A DNA stretch of 64,000 nt from Fibrobacter succinogenes (GCF_902779965.1 NZ_CACZDK010000017.1:62001-126000); one strand, 5' to 3'. Shown: positions 17,014 through 25,738, numbered from the stretch's first letter. Numbers and translations: made by a program. The notes: a model not told the origin generated them from the sequence alone.

Positions 17014-18135
17014 TTATTCTTCTACAATTTCGTACGGAACATGTCCGAGGCTGGCGGCATATTTCGGAAAGTTCGATGGGTATGTTTTGTATTTACGGTT
17101 GCGGTAAAGCTTTGCTTGCTTTGCTTTTGAAATCAAGAAAAATTCTGTAAAAGCTTTCAGGTAGTCTACCGCTTTTTTTGAACTGTTGAAGTCTATGTGG
17201 ATGCTTGTGCCTTGGACCGTAATAACGTTTGGCAATTTTTCGGCTTCGGCAAGAAACGTCGGGCTATCCGCTGTCACGAGAATCTTGCTTGTTTCATTAA
17301 CCAGATGGCGGTGCCCGTTTGGTGGCGGGCATGACAATGTTGTATCCGCAATAATCTTGTCATGCCCCACTTGATGGGACATCTCCTTTTTCAAAGCATT
17401 TATTGCCGCGTTCATCAATTTTTGTTTGCCTTTCGCTGGCAATTCCTTGAACGTAAATTCCTTAAAATCTCCGAGCTTGTTCTGGAAGCGGAACGAAAAC
17501 GATGTGTAATTTGTTCCTAACAGTTTGCTGTAATGCTCAATTTCTTGCGCCAGTAGCGCCGATGGCTTGAACAAATCGTTGAAATATTCCGCAAATTTTT
17601 CACCAAGAGTATCTACGCAAGAATACAGGTGGAATTGCTCATGCGTTTTGTCGAGTTGTCGCTCCAATGCGGAATCGTTGTTGAAGTCTTCGCGGTAAAG
17701 CAAAACTGGCTTTGCAACGGAACAATTCTTGCTGATTTGCTTTTCGTCTATAATCCAATTAACTTTATTGGGTTCAAGGATTTCTTGCAGTAAAAACGGC
17801 GAGGTGTGATAAATCTTGAAATCGAGATTGTGCTCGACTGCGAATTTGTATGCACTAGCCATTCCGCGGAGCCGGTCTGTAAGTCCACCGTGCATCCATT
17901 TGCCATCGGCCATGAATATAAGCGTCTGGCGTTCGGCGCAATCCCCATCAAGTCCTTTGCGAATGTCTCTATCAAATTCTTCACGTCTTTCTTCGACTTC
18001 GCGGCCCCCTGTGTACCCGTCTTGCAAATGCCTTAATTTAATCCCTCGCTTTATCAGATGGTCGTGAACGCGTTCTTCTCCGAGAACGTGCCGCGCAATG
18101 CGGATAACGGCTTCTTTGGGCGTCAAGGAAATCAC
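17014..18135 (-). CDS. GT23-like (NodZ/fucosyltransferase-fold) protein with repeat-derived insertion
   Basis: MHGGLTDRLRGMASAYKFAVEHNLDFKIYH (residues 81-110) and FLLQEILEPNKVNWI resemble the N-terminal part of NodZ/alpha-1,6-fucosyltransferase-like enzymes, and VTADSPTFLAEAEKL resembles their late donor-binding segment. The function in sugar transfer is inferred. The start is GTG at 18135, sharing GTGA with the stop of the upstream GT2 gene. Residues about 251-279 (GHDKIIADTTLSCPPPNGHR) are encoded by two facing copies of an intergenic repeat, so the loop is probably dispensable, or the gene may be impaired. Confidence 0.65.
   Translation of the reverse strand: MISLTPKEAVIRIARHVLGEERVHDHLIKRGIKLRHLQDGYTGGREVEERREEFDRDIRKGLDGDCAERQTLIFMADGKWMHGGLTDRLRGMASAYKFAVEHNLDFKIYHTSPFLLQEILEPNKVNWIIDEKQISKNCSVAKPVLLYREDFNNDSALERQLDKTHEQFHLYSCVDTLGEKFAEYFNDLFKPSALLAQEIEHYSKLLGTNYTSFSFRFQNKLGDFKEFTFKELPAKGKQKLMNAAINALKKEMSHQVGHDKIIADTTLSCPPPNGHRHLVNETSKILVTADSPTFLAEAEKLPNVITVQGTSIHIDFNSSKKAVDYLKAFTEFFLISKAKQAKLYRNRKYKTYPSNFPKYAASLGHVPYEIVEE
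17303..17388. repeat. Pair of facing dispersed repeats inside the GT23-like gene
   Basis: Unit A (17303-17337) runs GATGGCGGTGCCCG...CGGGCATGACAA. Unit B (17357-17386) runs TTGTCATGCCCC...GGGACATCTCC. Unit B is nearly identical to the reverse complement of the intergenic copy at 39964-39992, and unit A matches the copy at 36178-36206. They form a nested inverted pair and keep the frame open. Confidence 0.85.
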
Positions 18136-19097
18136 GAAAGGCCTTTCTTCAAGAGTTTTAAAAACAGTGGGCGGGGGAGGTACGAAAGCATAATCGCAAC
18201 GCGGTTGCGCATGCGAATATTCAAATCGAAGAATGTACTAAAGCGGTATTTGCGGATGTGTGCAAGAGCGTTCTTGCGAAACTCTGCTGTTTCTTCGTTT
18301 TCTTTGGTGCGCATCAGAATGCTGAAGCTTGCGCTCACGAGCATGCTGCGGGCTGCCTTGTACAGCGGTTTTGAAACCGTCTTCATTTTTTCGAAAACGT
18401 TTTCAGCGATGTCTAGCAACTGCACAATTTTTTGCTTATCAATTTGCGTGGCAAGTTCGCTACCCGGACGCTTGCGGTAAAAGTAAAGCTTTGATTTTGT
18501 TGTCGCTACTTTGTTTGCTTCAAGTAAAACTTCGGGCACCACCGCAAGGTCTTCGTAAATCGTTCCAGCCGGGAATAGCTTACCTTTCCAGAGATTTGCT
18601 TTGTACAGTTTGTTCCATACGGAATAGTCGGGCAAAGAATCTTGGTAAAGCGAAATCTTTGCTGCTTCTTCGGCGGTTAGCATTTTAGAAATCGCTGTGC
18701 TTGGCTTGCTTCCGTCAATTTTGTGGGCTTCGTTGATATTCTGTGTGGAACAGCAAACGATATCGACCTGGTGCAATTGCGCTAAAAAGAAAAGCGTCTC
18801 AAGAAAGTTCGGCGCCACGCAATCGTCGCTATCGACAAAGGTAACGTAATCGCCACGCATAATCTTGAGCCCCGTATTGCGGGCTTCGGACGGACCTTTG
18901 TTCGGTTGACCGATCAATCTAAAACGAGCGTCGGACGAGGCGTAACTTGCGGCGATTCTTGCGCTTTCGTCGGTGGAACCATCGTTAATAATGATGGCTT
19001 CGAAATCAGTGAATGTCTGAGCAACAAGGCTGTCGAGGCAATCGTTGATGAATGCCTCGGTGTTGTACATCGGGATGATTACGCTTATTGCGGGCAT
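18132..19097 (-). CDS. Glycosyltransferase family 2
   Basis: ISVIIPMYNTEAFINDCLDSL, AIIINDGSTDESARIA, GPSEARNTGLK and YVTFVDSDDCVAP are the standard GT2 landmarks, with SDD as the metal/nucleotide site. The C-terminal third is basic and amphipathic, suggesting membrane association. It is closest in style to CpsI/EpsJ-type enzymes that extend exopolysaccharide repeat units. It overlaps the 19085-19606 gene by 13 nt upstream and the GT23-like gene by 4 nt downstream, so the three form an operon. Confidence 0.9.
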   Translation of the reverse strand: MPAISVIIPMYNTEAFINDCLDSLVAQTFTDFEAIIINDGSTDESARIAASYASSDARFRLIGQPNKGPSEARNTGLKIMRGDYVTFVDSDDCVAPNFLETLFFLAQLHQVDIVCCSTQNINEAHKIDGSKPSTAISKMLTAEEAAKISLYQDSLPDYSVWNKLYKANLWKGKLFPAGTIYEDLAVVPEVLLEANKVATTKSKLYFYRKRPGSELATQIDKQKIVQLLDIAENVFEKMKTVSKPLYKAARSMLVSASFSILMRTKENEETAEFRKNALAHIRKYRFSTFFDLNIRMRNRVAIMLSYLPRPLFLKLLKKGLS

Positions 19098-19606
19098 TTT
19101 TCTTCGTTTTCCATGTAGCCTTTAAGCATTTCTACCCAGCCGAGTCGGACAAATTCACCTGCTTTGACAAGTTCGTCTTGCGCTTTCTCGTAAGCTTTGA
19201 GGAGGTTATTGTACTCCGAAACATCGCGCATCATCTTGACATCGTGATGGAGCTTTTTTTCGAGCATGTCCTGCTTCCACTGGGCTACGTCTGCAAGGCA
19301 TTTGCAAGAGGTGTCAAAACTCTCCAGATAGGGCGGAATGGTGCCGAGGAACAAATCTTCGAACTTCAAGGCTTTGGATTTAGCTTCTTTCACGAGTGCC
19401 TTTTGCGAAACCACGTTCTTTCGCAATTCGTCCATAAGCCTAACGATACGGATAAAATCTACTTGCGGCCAAATAAGGCTGAACGGCCACATCTTTTTCC
19501 AATGAAATTTGAAAATGGAATCGTGTGCGGTGTTCTTGGCACGGACCATTTCTTTGAGGTTGTTATAGATGATTTGGGATGGCAATTTATTGATATCAAC
19601 GTTCAT
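19085..19606 (-). CDS. Hypothetical helical protein, first gene of the minus-strand glycosyltransferase operon
   Basis: This 173-residue protein is predicted mostly helical with charged repeats (KMMRDVSEYNNLLKAYEKAQ). It has no signal peptide and no membrane segment. A central WPFSLIWPQVDFIRIVRLMDEL stretch is more hydrophobic. I do not recognise the family. Its 3' end overlaps the start of the GT2 gene, suggesting coupled translation and a role in the same surface-sugar pathway. A TATATT box lies 9 nt before the start. Confidence 0.65.
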   Translation of the reverse strand: MNVDINKLPSQIIYNNLKEMVRAKNTAHDSIFKFHWKKMWPFSLIWPQVDFIRIVRLMDELRKNVVSQKALVKEAKSKALKFEDLFLGTIPPYLESFDTSCKCLADVAQWKQDMLEKKLHHDVKMMRDVSEYNNLLKAYEKAQDELVKAGEFVRLGWVEMLKGYMENEEKCPQ

Positions 19607-19722
19607 ATACGAAGAATATAAAAAATGGGCGTGTATGTGCTCTATTTTTACTTTAAATTTTCTTGATTTTTTTAAATTAAAGTTTAGATTGTTTTTGAAA
19701 CGTCTTTTTTTAAAGGAATATT

Positions 19723-20283
19723 ATGGATAAAAAGAAAATGAAGATCCTCGTCGTGGTTGACGTTGTCATCCTCGTCGCTCTTATCGTTATCCTGATGACG
19801 CTCAAGGGCGGCTATGAGGAACAGGCTAAGCGCACTGCGAACGAACAGGAATCGGCTTATTTGGAAAAGAATACCCAAGTTCTCGTGGAACAGTGGCGCT
19901 CTGTGGACCAGTACGGCATGGCTTGGAAGCTTGTCTATTCCATGCTCTCCGGTGCAAAGACCGAAGCTGCGTTCAAGAATGCCCTTGCCGCAATCGAAGG
20001 GGACAAGGACGCCCGCTTCAAGCAGATTTCTCACCTTTACACTGGTGCTGGCATTAATGACGCTGTGCAGAACGGCATTTACCAGAAGGCTGGCCTTGCC
20101 GAAGGTACGATTCTTGTTAAGAACGAAAAGGGTAACAAGGAAGTGGCTTGCGGTAAGAATTGCGTTGTGAAGTTCAGCTTTGCCAAGGGCAAGCTCAAGA
20201 ACGTTGATTACAGCGCTTTGGTCCAGTACAACCTCGCTAACACCCTCAAGATTGAAAAACCGGGTGAATATCATTTCGAATAA
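19723..20283 (+). CDS. Membrane-anchored hypothetical protein A of a pair
   Basis: One N-terminal membrane segment (residues 8-26, ILVVVDVVILVALIVILMTL) is followed by a roughly 155-residue extracytoplasmic part, probably anchored by the uncleaved helix. The middle (QYGMAWKLVYSMLSGAKTEAAFKNALAAI) has the same layout as the next gene's NKQTWAIACGALQTVKNSQDMARLEAKF, so they look like distant paralogues. An AAAGGAATATT leader serves as ribosome site. No known family is recognised. Codon use is like that of highly expressed genes. Confidence 0.7.
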   Translation: MDKKKMKILVVVDVVILVALIVILMTLKGGYEEQAKRTANEQESAYLEKNTQVLVEQWRSVDQYGMAWKLVYSMLSGAKTEAAFKNALAAIEGDKDARFKQISHLYTGAGINDAVQNGIYQKAGLAEGTILVKNEKGNKEVACGKNCVVKFSFAKGKLKNVDYSALVQYNLANTLKIEKPGEYHFE

Positions 20284-20294
20284 GGGAGAACGTC

Positions 20295-20783
20295 ATGAAT
20301 TTAAAGAATATTTCTATCGCACTTACCGTTCTCGTCTTTGGCGTTATCGCTATGCTCTTTATGCAGAAGGGTAACTATGTCAACCAGGCCAAGGAACATT
20401 ACGAAGCCACGACTGCAAAGTCCTTCAAGGGCAATTCCATGGTTCTTGAACTGGTCAATAATGCCATTGACATGAACAAGCAGACTTGGGCCATCGCTTG
20501 TGGTGCTCTCCAGACGGTCAAGAATTCTCAGGACATGGCAAGGCTCGAAGCCAAGTTCTTCCCGGCCACCAAGGGTTCCAACAGCATTGCGAACAAGACT
20601 CGCCGCTTTGAAGCTAGCTCCGCTAATGTCATCGTGTCTACCTTCGGCAAGGTCGAAGAAGACAAGAAAACGGGCGTGAAGAGCCTCGCTGATTTGCAGT
20701 CTGTCGATGTGAGCGTCTTGCTTGGTAACTTCGCCGCTGCAACAGCTGATAGCGACGAAGCCGAAGAAGAAGGCGAAGAATAA
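20295..20783 (+). CDS. Membrane-anchored hypothetical protein B of a pair
   Basis: An N-terminal membrane segment (residues 6-23, ISIALTVLVFGVIAMLFM) is followed by NYVNQAKEHYEATTAKSF, paralleling GGYEEQAKRTANEQESAYLE in the preceding gene. It ends in an acidic tail (ADSDEAEEEGEE). It lies 11 nt after its partner with its own GGGAG ribosome site, so the two are cotranscribed and probably work together at the membrane. The function is unknown. Confidence 0.7.
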   Translation: MNLKNISIALTVLVFGVIAMLFMQKGNYVNQAKEHYEATTAKSFKGNSMVLELVNNAIDMNKQTWAIACGALQTVKNSQDMARLEAKFFPATKGSNSIANKTRRFEASSANVIVSTFGKVEEDKKTGVKSLADLQSVDVSVLLGNFAAATADSDEAEEEGEE

Positions 20784-20887
20784 TTATCTGACGAATGTTC
20801 TTTATGAAACTTCGTCATTCCCGCGACTTGTGGCGAGCCAGTCGAACTAAGTCGGGAATCTATTAAGATTGAAGATTGAAAAAATTT

Positions 20888-20912
20888 GCCCCGCTTCGTT
20901 GCGGGGCTTTTT
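20888..20912 (+). terminator. Terminator after the paired membrane-protein genes
   Basis: Perfect arms GCCCCGC and GCGGGGC with loop TTCGTT are followed by five T. A GTCATTCCCG...CGGGAATC dispersed hairpin lies just upstream (20816-20860). Confidence 0.88.
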
Positions 20913-20989
20913 CTGTCTTGCAAGACTTCGCGGAATTTTTACAGTGAACTTACTGCGGTTTTCTACAACAGAACTTTTACAACGGTTCT

Positions 20990-21577
20990 TTACAGCAATT
21001 CGCCACGGATGATTTCGATGGAGTCGCCGACGAGGCTTATGATGTTTGTCGGGTTGATTTCGATATTGCCGCAATCGACCATCATGTCTACGGAATGCTG
21101 GAATGTTTTCCAAATGTCATCGGTATCGTAGATATCTTCTTCGCTGAGCTTTGCTGCCGTGCTGAGTATCGGCTTGTCGAAATGCTGGAAAAGTTCCTTG
21201 AAAAATGGGTGCGTCGGAATGCGGATGCCAATTTCCGGGCGCTTCACATCGAGCTTGCGTGCGATGTGCGGGTCGGCTGGGAGAATGAATGTGTACGGGC
21301 CGGGCACGCGTTGCTTGATGATGCTGAATGCAAAGTTACTCACGTGGGCGTAACCGGTGGCAAAGCGAATATCGGGAACAATCAGCGCCATGACGAATTT
21401 TTTCATGGGCTTCTTGAGCGCATAAAGTTTGTGTATCGCTTTGGGTGATTCGGCGTTGCATCCGATGGCATAACCGGATTCAGTGGGATAGAGGACGAGG
21501 CCGTCGTCTTCGAGAATTTCTGCCGCTTGCTTCACAACTCGTGCTTGCGGATTTTCTGGATGTACTTCAATTCGCAT
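20990..21577 (-). CDS. YrdC/Sua5/YciO-family protein
   Basis: YrdC-fold proteins bind nucleotides and RNA; TsaC/Sua5 members make threonylcarbamoyl-AMP for the t6A modification of tRNA. Here VLYPTESGYAIGCNAESPKAI, KRVPGPYTFILPA-like (QRVPGPYTFILPADPH) and IGIRIPTHPF are recognisable. At 195 aa it is a stand-alone YrdC domain, and details such as LYALKKPMKKF resemble the YciO branch, whose role is less certain. It is transcribed divergently from the CLC channel gene. Confidence 0.85.
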   Translation of the reverse strand: MRIEVHPENPQARVVKQAAEILEDDGLVLYPTESGYAIGCNAESPKAIHKLYALKKPMKKFVMALIVPDIRFATGYAHVSNFAFSIIKQRVPGPYTFILPADPHIARKLDVKRPEIGIRIPTHPFFKELFQHFDKPILSTAAKLSEEDIYDTDDIWKTFQHSVDMMVDCGNIEINPTNIISLVGDSIEIIRGELL

Positions 21578-21651
21578 AATTTTCTTACAGCATTTCGCTT
21601 TTGGAGGAATAATATATAAAAAAATGTGTTGGGGAGGCTATATAAAATTTC

Positions 21652-21667
21652 TATCTTGCGGCCTGTG
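21652..21667 (+). promoter_or_regulatory. TATCTT box 7 nt before the CLC start
   Basis: TATCTT at 21652-21657 is followed by seven bases and GTG at 21665. The spacing equals that at pyrD, the PorU-like gene and the NhaC gene and supports GTG 21665 as a leaderless start. Confidence 0.55.
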
Positions 21668-23035
21668 AAGCGATTTCATAGAACAATTGCGAAACTTCTC
21701 GTGGTGAATGGCTATTTGCCGAAGCTAGCGCTTGCTGCGGTTATTGGGGGCGTGACGGGGTTAGTTGCTGTGGCGTTCCATTTTGGACTGTGGGCTGCAA
21801 TGGAATTTGTACGTTTGCCATGGACGCTTGGGGTTCTTCCGTGGTGGGCTTTTGCGGTGGTGCCTGCGATTGGCGGGCTTTTAGTCGGACTTTTCATTCA
21901 CAAGGTGGCTCGCGCGCCAGAAACGGCGGGGCAGGGCACCGACAAGATGATTTATTCTTTTCATCACCAGGGCGGAAATGTGCGCGCACGCGTGGCGCCG
22001 GTGAAGTTTGTTGCAAGCATCATTACGCTTTCGACGGGCGGTTCTGCAGGTTACGAGGGACCGATTTCGCAGATCGGTTCCGGAATTGCATCGACGATTT
22101 GCAAGTTTTTCAAGATGCCTCGGATGTTGCGCGGACAGTTCTTGCTCGCGGGGACAGCAGCTGGGCTTGGCGCTATTTTCAAGGCTCCGCTGGCGGGGGC
22201 ACTCACGTCGGTCGAAATGCTTTACCGCGAAGACTTTGAATCGAACGCTTTTGCTACATCAATTGTTTCGTCCGTTGTTTCGTTTACGGTCTATATTGCG
22301 TTTGTTGGGACAGCGCCGATTATTAGTGGCGTGTCTGCGTTCCCGTTTACGAATGCGGTTGAACTTTTGGCGTGTGCGCTCCTCGGAATTTTCTGTTTTC
22401 CGTTTTCGTACATGTATGTGCGTAGTTATTATGCATCGGAACGTCGCTTTAACAAGTGGGCGGCTCCCGCATGGATCAAGCCTGCGGTGGGTGGCGCGCT
22501 CATTTCGCTTTTGGTGCTCGCGTATCCCGAAGTCTCGGGTGGCGGTTTTGAATTTATCGACCATTTAATGGCTGGGCTTGTGCCGCATTCGGGCTTGGGC
22601 GTGTTGCTTTTGCTGGGCGTTGTGCTGGCGAAGATTCTCGCGACGGCGTTGACTGTAGGCTCGGGTGGTTCAGGCGGTGTCTTTGGACCGTCGCTGTTTA
22701 TTGGAGGCGTGGTAGGCGCTATGTTTGCTGGAATCTGTGAACTTGCGTTCCCGGGCTTGATTCGCATGCCGGAAATGTTTATCTTGGTTGGGATGGCGGC
22801 GTTTTTTGCAGGGGCCGCGAAAGCTCCGATTGCTGGTGTCGTAATGGTTTGCGAAATGACGGGGAGCTATAGTTTGCTGCCGGGGCTTTTAATCGCTGCC
22901 GTGATGCACATGGCGTTCTCGCGTAACTGGACTATCTACAAGAGTCAGGTGCTGAACAAGTTTGCGTCCCCGGCGCATCGTCGCGACATGGATCGCGAAA
23001 TCATTCAAGCATACGATAAGATCAGTAAACAGTAA
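21665..23035 (+). CDS. CLC-family chloride channel or H+/Cl- exchanger
   Basis: This polytopic inner-membrane protein has CLC selectivity motifs: GGSAGYEGP (with the gating Glu, about residue 131 from this start), the inner FKAPLAGALTSVEMLYREDF, and GSGGSGGVFGPSLFIGG (GxFxP). KAPIAGVVMVCEMTGSY follows in the second half. There is no C-terminal CBS pair. The inner exchange-type Glu cannot be settled by eye, so channel versus exchanger is open. GTG 21665 is chosen because a TATCTT box lies just before it; the frame is open upstream to GTG 21626. Confidence 0.9.
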   Translation: MKRFHRTIAKLLVVNGYLPKLALAAVIGGVTGLVAVAFHFGLWAAMEFVRLPWTLGVLPWWAFAVVPAIGGLLVGLFIHKVARAPETAGQGTDKMIYSFHHQGGNVRARVAPVKFVASIITLSTGGSAGYEGPISQIGSGIASTICKFFKMPRMLRGQFLLAGTAAGLGAIFKAPLAGALTSVEMLYREDFESNAFATSIVSSVVSFTVYIAFVGTAPIISGVSAFPFTNAVELLACALLGIFCFPFSYMYVRSYYASERRFNKWAAPAWIKPAVGGALISLLVLAYPEVSGGGFEFIDHLMAGLVPHSGLGVLLLLGVVLAKILATALTVGSGGSGGVFGPSLFIGGVVGAMFAGICELAFPGLIRMPEMFILVGMAAFFAGAAKAPIAGVVMVCEMTGSYSLLPGLLIAAVMHMAFSRNWTIYKSQVLNKFASPAHRRDMDREIIQAYDKISKQ

Positions 23036-23085
23036 GCGGATCGCTGTTAGGTTTGCTGTGGAGGAGGCTTTTTTCGAAATTTTGT

Positions 23086-23296
23086 TACCAAATCCGTTTA
23101 AAAATGAATTTTGGTATCATTTTTTATGGATAAATTAAGTCTTTTGGGCTGAAATATCGTATTGTTCTCTGTAATTGTGGTACCAAATGGGTGAAAATAT
23201 GGAATTTGGTCGCATGTAAACTCGTTATCGGGTGAAAAATGTGGCGAATAAAGTAATAAATGTGGTGCCAAATAAGCAGAAAAATGAATTTTGGTA
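23086..23296. repeat. Three TACCAAAT hairpin repeats
   Basis: Three imperfect hairpins lie at 23086-23116, 23181-23210 and 23266-23296. Each begins TACCAAAT (TGCCAAAT in the third) and ends ATTTTGGTA or a close variant, with a purine-rich centre such as AAAAATGA. The whole 23036-23347 stretch is AT-rich and otherwise featureless. Confidence 0.8.
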
Positions 23297-23347
23297 TCAA
23301 AAAACGGCAAAATCGGGCTAATTGTTCCTCAAAAGTGCTTTTTATGC

Positions 23348-23377
23348 AAAAACAGCCCCCGGAATCCAGGGGCTGTT
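23348..23377 (-). terminator. Terminator of the M23/LysM gene
   Basis: Arms AACAGCCCC and GGGGCTGTT are followed on the minus strand by a T run. It lies 40 nt past the stop codon. Confidence 0.85.
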
Positions 23378-23416
23378 AAATGGAGTATAGAAACTCTTGT
23401 TTCGAGTTACTGCTAA

Positions 23417-24451
23417 TTACGAGCAGCGAAGAATTTGACCCGGACGGATCTTTTCGGACTTCAAGTTGTTCAAGCGCTTGATTTGTTCGATTGATGTGCC
23501 GTACTTGTGTGCAATCTTTCCGAGGCAATCACCACGACGAACTCTATAGAATCTGCTCTTGCCGATTTCCTTTTGGTAAGCGGCTTCGACTTCTTGGAGC
23601 TTGTCTGTATCGAGTGTGATAGAAATGTCTCTGAAAGTGCCTTCTGCAAAATCGTAAACGGTTTCGGGATTGATGTAAACGCCGTTGTAGCGCATTTCAA
23701 AGTGCAAGTGTGCGCCGAACGAGCGACCCGAGTTGCCGCCAATACCGATGGTATCGCCAGCCTGGAGTTCATCGCCAACCTTCACCTTCCAGCGTTCGAG
23801 GTGGGCGTAAAGCGTTGTAAGTCCATTGCCGTGATCGAGAATCACGTAACGGCCGTAACCCTTGCGGCGGCCCTGGTTGCGGACCTTGACGACCTTGCCT
23901 GCAAAAGCGGCAACAATCGTGCGGTCTTCGCCGTGGCAGAGGCCAAGGTCAACTCCGCGATGCATGCGGTGCTTGCGCGGACCGTAGTGTCCTGCGACGC
24001 GGCGGCTTGTCGTCGGGATTATGGATGTCGTCATGTCTAGGACGAACAGCTTGGCCGGAGCTCCTGTGGATGCAGAATCTGTCGTTGCTTTGATATCTGC
24101 ATCGGCTTCGGCGTATTCGCGTGCGGCTTCTTCTGTATCGAGGCTATCGCTATTGATGCCTTCTTCGGTGCCTAGGTCATTTGTTTCGACCTTGGAAACC
24201 TTGGCCGGTGCTTTAGTCTTGCTTTGCTTTTTGGGCTTAATTTTCTTGCTGGAAAAATTGCTTTCGGTGATGACAAATTTTCCAACGGAAGGATCCTGAG
24301 TGTCGATGCTGGCAAGATTTTCAATAGAACTGGTTAATTCAGTGCTTTTAGAATCAACCAAGCGAGGAACGATTTTTCCGGCCATATCGTCGTCTTTCGC
24401 AAAAAGAGCGATAGGCAGGACTCCTGCAATGAGTATAGTTTTAATCTTCAT
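23417..24451 (-). CDS. M23-family peptidoglycan endopeptidase with C-terminal LysM domain
   Basis: This exported murein hydrolase or activator has a signal peptide (KTILIAGVLPIALFA) and a disordered acidic/Lys-rich linker to about residue 125. The LytM domain follows, with GHYGPRKHRMHRGVDLG (zinc His and Asp) and GAHLHFEMR (HxH). A LysM domain (YRVRRGDCLGKIAHKYGTSIEQI) ends the protein and should bind peptidoglycan. All four LytM zinc/catalytic residues appear present, so it is probably active. ATG 24451 is chosen because the signal peptide starts there; the upstream extension to 24481 crosses the AT-rich promoter. Confidence 0.92.
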   Translation of the reverse strand: MKIKTILIAGVLPIALFAKDDDMAGKIVPRLVDSKSTELTSSIENLASIDTQDPSVGKFVITESNFSSKKIKPKKQSKTKAPAKVSKVETNDLGTEEGINSDSLDTEEAAREYAEADADIKATTDSASTGAPAKLFVLDMTTSIIPTTSRRVAGHYGPRKHRMHRGVDLGLCHGEDRTIVAAFAGKVVKVRNQGRRKGYGRYVILDHGNGLTTLYAHLERWKVKVGDELQAGDTIGIGGNSGRSFGAHLHFEMRYNGVYINPETVYDFAEGTFRDISITLDTDKLQEVEAAYQKEIGKSRFYRVRRGDCLGKIAHKYGTSIEQIKRLNNLKSEKIRPGQILRCS

Positions 24452-24803
24452 AAAAATTCTTGTATTATATATATGGGTCAAATAATACTCATTTTAATCG
24501 TTTTTGTCACTAGATTTCTGTCACATTTTAACGAGATATTAACAAGAAGCATTAATATAAGCTTGTTGTAGTAAAAAGAAGCTGTTTAAAAGTGTAAAAT
24601 TCTCTTAAAATGGTCAAAATGTCGTGTTTTGTGAATGTAAAATATTGTTCGGACGCCTTATTCTATGCGAAATGCGCGCAATTTCTAAAAAAATGGTTTT
24701 TGGTAATAAAAATTTTTTGTAACTCTCGATGTATCAACGACTTACGTGTCATATTTGTCAATTTTTTCGTTGATTTTTCTAATTTAGCTCGGTTTGTTTC
24801 GAG
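24452..24803. other. AT-rich intergenic region without a gene
   Basis: It contains the minus-strand promoter for the M23 gene (TATAAT-like at about 24464-24470). A short inverted repeat, ATCAACGA...TCGTTGAT (24731-24777), lies after the lipoprotein gene and may act in termination on the minus strand. Nothing else is evident. Confidence 0.45.
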
Positions 24804-25592
24804 CTATTCCAGTGAGTCGCAGCGAACCGCTTTATTGACTGTTTCTTTGAAAACATCCATGTATTCTTCGTAAAAAAGCTCGTTTCTGGCTTCAAGCGCC
24901 CTGATGTATGCTTCATCAATTTTTACGGAATCTTTGCCCTCGTTTTCATGTTCGCAAGAATACCATATAGGAATCCCATAATCTGGAAGTCCTTCCCACG
25001 AACTGTATTTTAAATCGAGGATGCATTTTTGTTTTTCTTCTGAATATGTGACTGCTTGAGGGCTTTCAAGAAGAGAATCCAGTTCGTCATTAATCATCCT
25101 TTTTGCGGTGTTTCTGGATGAAGTGGGTAAAGCACTATCATAGAAGTTATATCGAACTCCCTGCAATGTTGTTCTGCAATAGTCCGAAGCGGAAACTTTT
25201 TTGCCCATTAAACCCGCTGTATCGGAGAGGGCATGGTTTTTGTTTATAATTTGATCGATATCAAGAAAAGATACTTTGGGTAAATCTTTTGGAGTAAGTT
25301 TGCTAGATGAGCTTGCAGGGGTGTTTGATGAACTGGAAGGAACATTATTAGAAACACTTGAATTTGTCTGTACGTCGCTAGAACTTGAACGGGCCTCGGT
25401 TGACGAAGATAGTTCTGCACTTGATGAACGCTGCTCGCTGGAAGAAAAAGCTTCGCTTGATGAAGAATTTTCGTTGGCTTGGTTGGGCAGATTTACAGGA
25501 AATTCGCTGTTTGAGTCGGTGCAACCGAACCAGAAAAAAGCGGTGCACGCGAGGAATATTTTCCCTAAAATGTTATGGATTTTTTTGAACAT
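24804..25592 (-). CDS. Lipoprotein with poly-serine linker, unknown function
   Basis: The signal peptide ends in FWFGC, a lipobox-like site. It is followed by a long Ser-rich linker (about residues 43-98, SSSSEAFSSSEQRSSS-like). Such linkers are characteristic of Fibrobacter surface proteins. The C-terminal part (about 100-262) has conserved-looking Cys residues (DYCRTT, KCILDL, YSCEHE, VRCDSLE) that could form two disulfides. I do not recognise the domain. It is monocistronic. Confidence 0.8.
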   Translation of the reverse strand: MFKKIHNILGKIFLACTAFFWFGCTDSNSEFPVNLPNQANENSSSSEAFSSSEQRSSSAELSSSTEARSSSSDVQTNSSVSNNVPSSSSNTPASSSSKLTPKDLPKVSFLDIDQIINKNHALSDTAGLMGKKVSASDYCRTTLQGVRYNFYDSALPTSSRNTAKRMINDELDSLLESPQAVTYSEEKQKCILDLKYSSWEGLPDYGIPIWYSCEHENEGKDSVKIDEAYIRALEARNELFYEEYMDVFKETVNKAVRCDSLE

Positions 25593-25712
25593 TATACCTT
25601 CTTCTAATCAATAAAACTAAATAAATAGAAGGTGCTAGAATGAATGATTTATGTAAAATCATTTTTTTTGCTAATAAATTATACAGATAAATCAGTGCGG
25701 TGTATTATATGC

Positions 25713-25738
25713 AAAAAATCCCCGAACAGATCGGGGAT
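25713..25738 (-). terminator. Terminator of the O-acetylation operon
   Basis: A hairpin ATCCCCGA/TCGGGGAT with loop ACAGA or similar is followed on the minus strand by six T. It lies about 60 nt past the MBOAT stop. Confidence 0.85.

Noticed and set aside
19088-19621. 177-codon plus-strand frame opposite the 19085-19606 gene
   Set aside because: It has no ribosome site and a Phe/His/Val-rich composition typical of antisense. The minus-strand frame is coupled to the GT2 operon.
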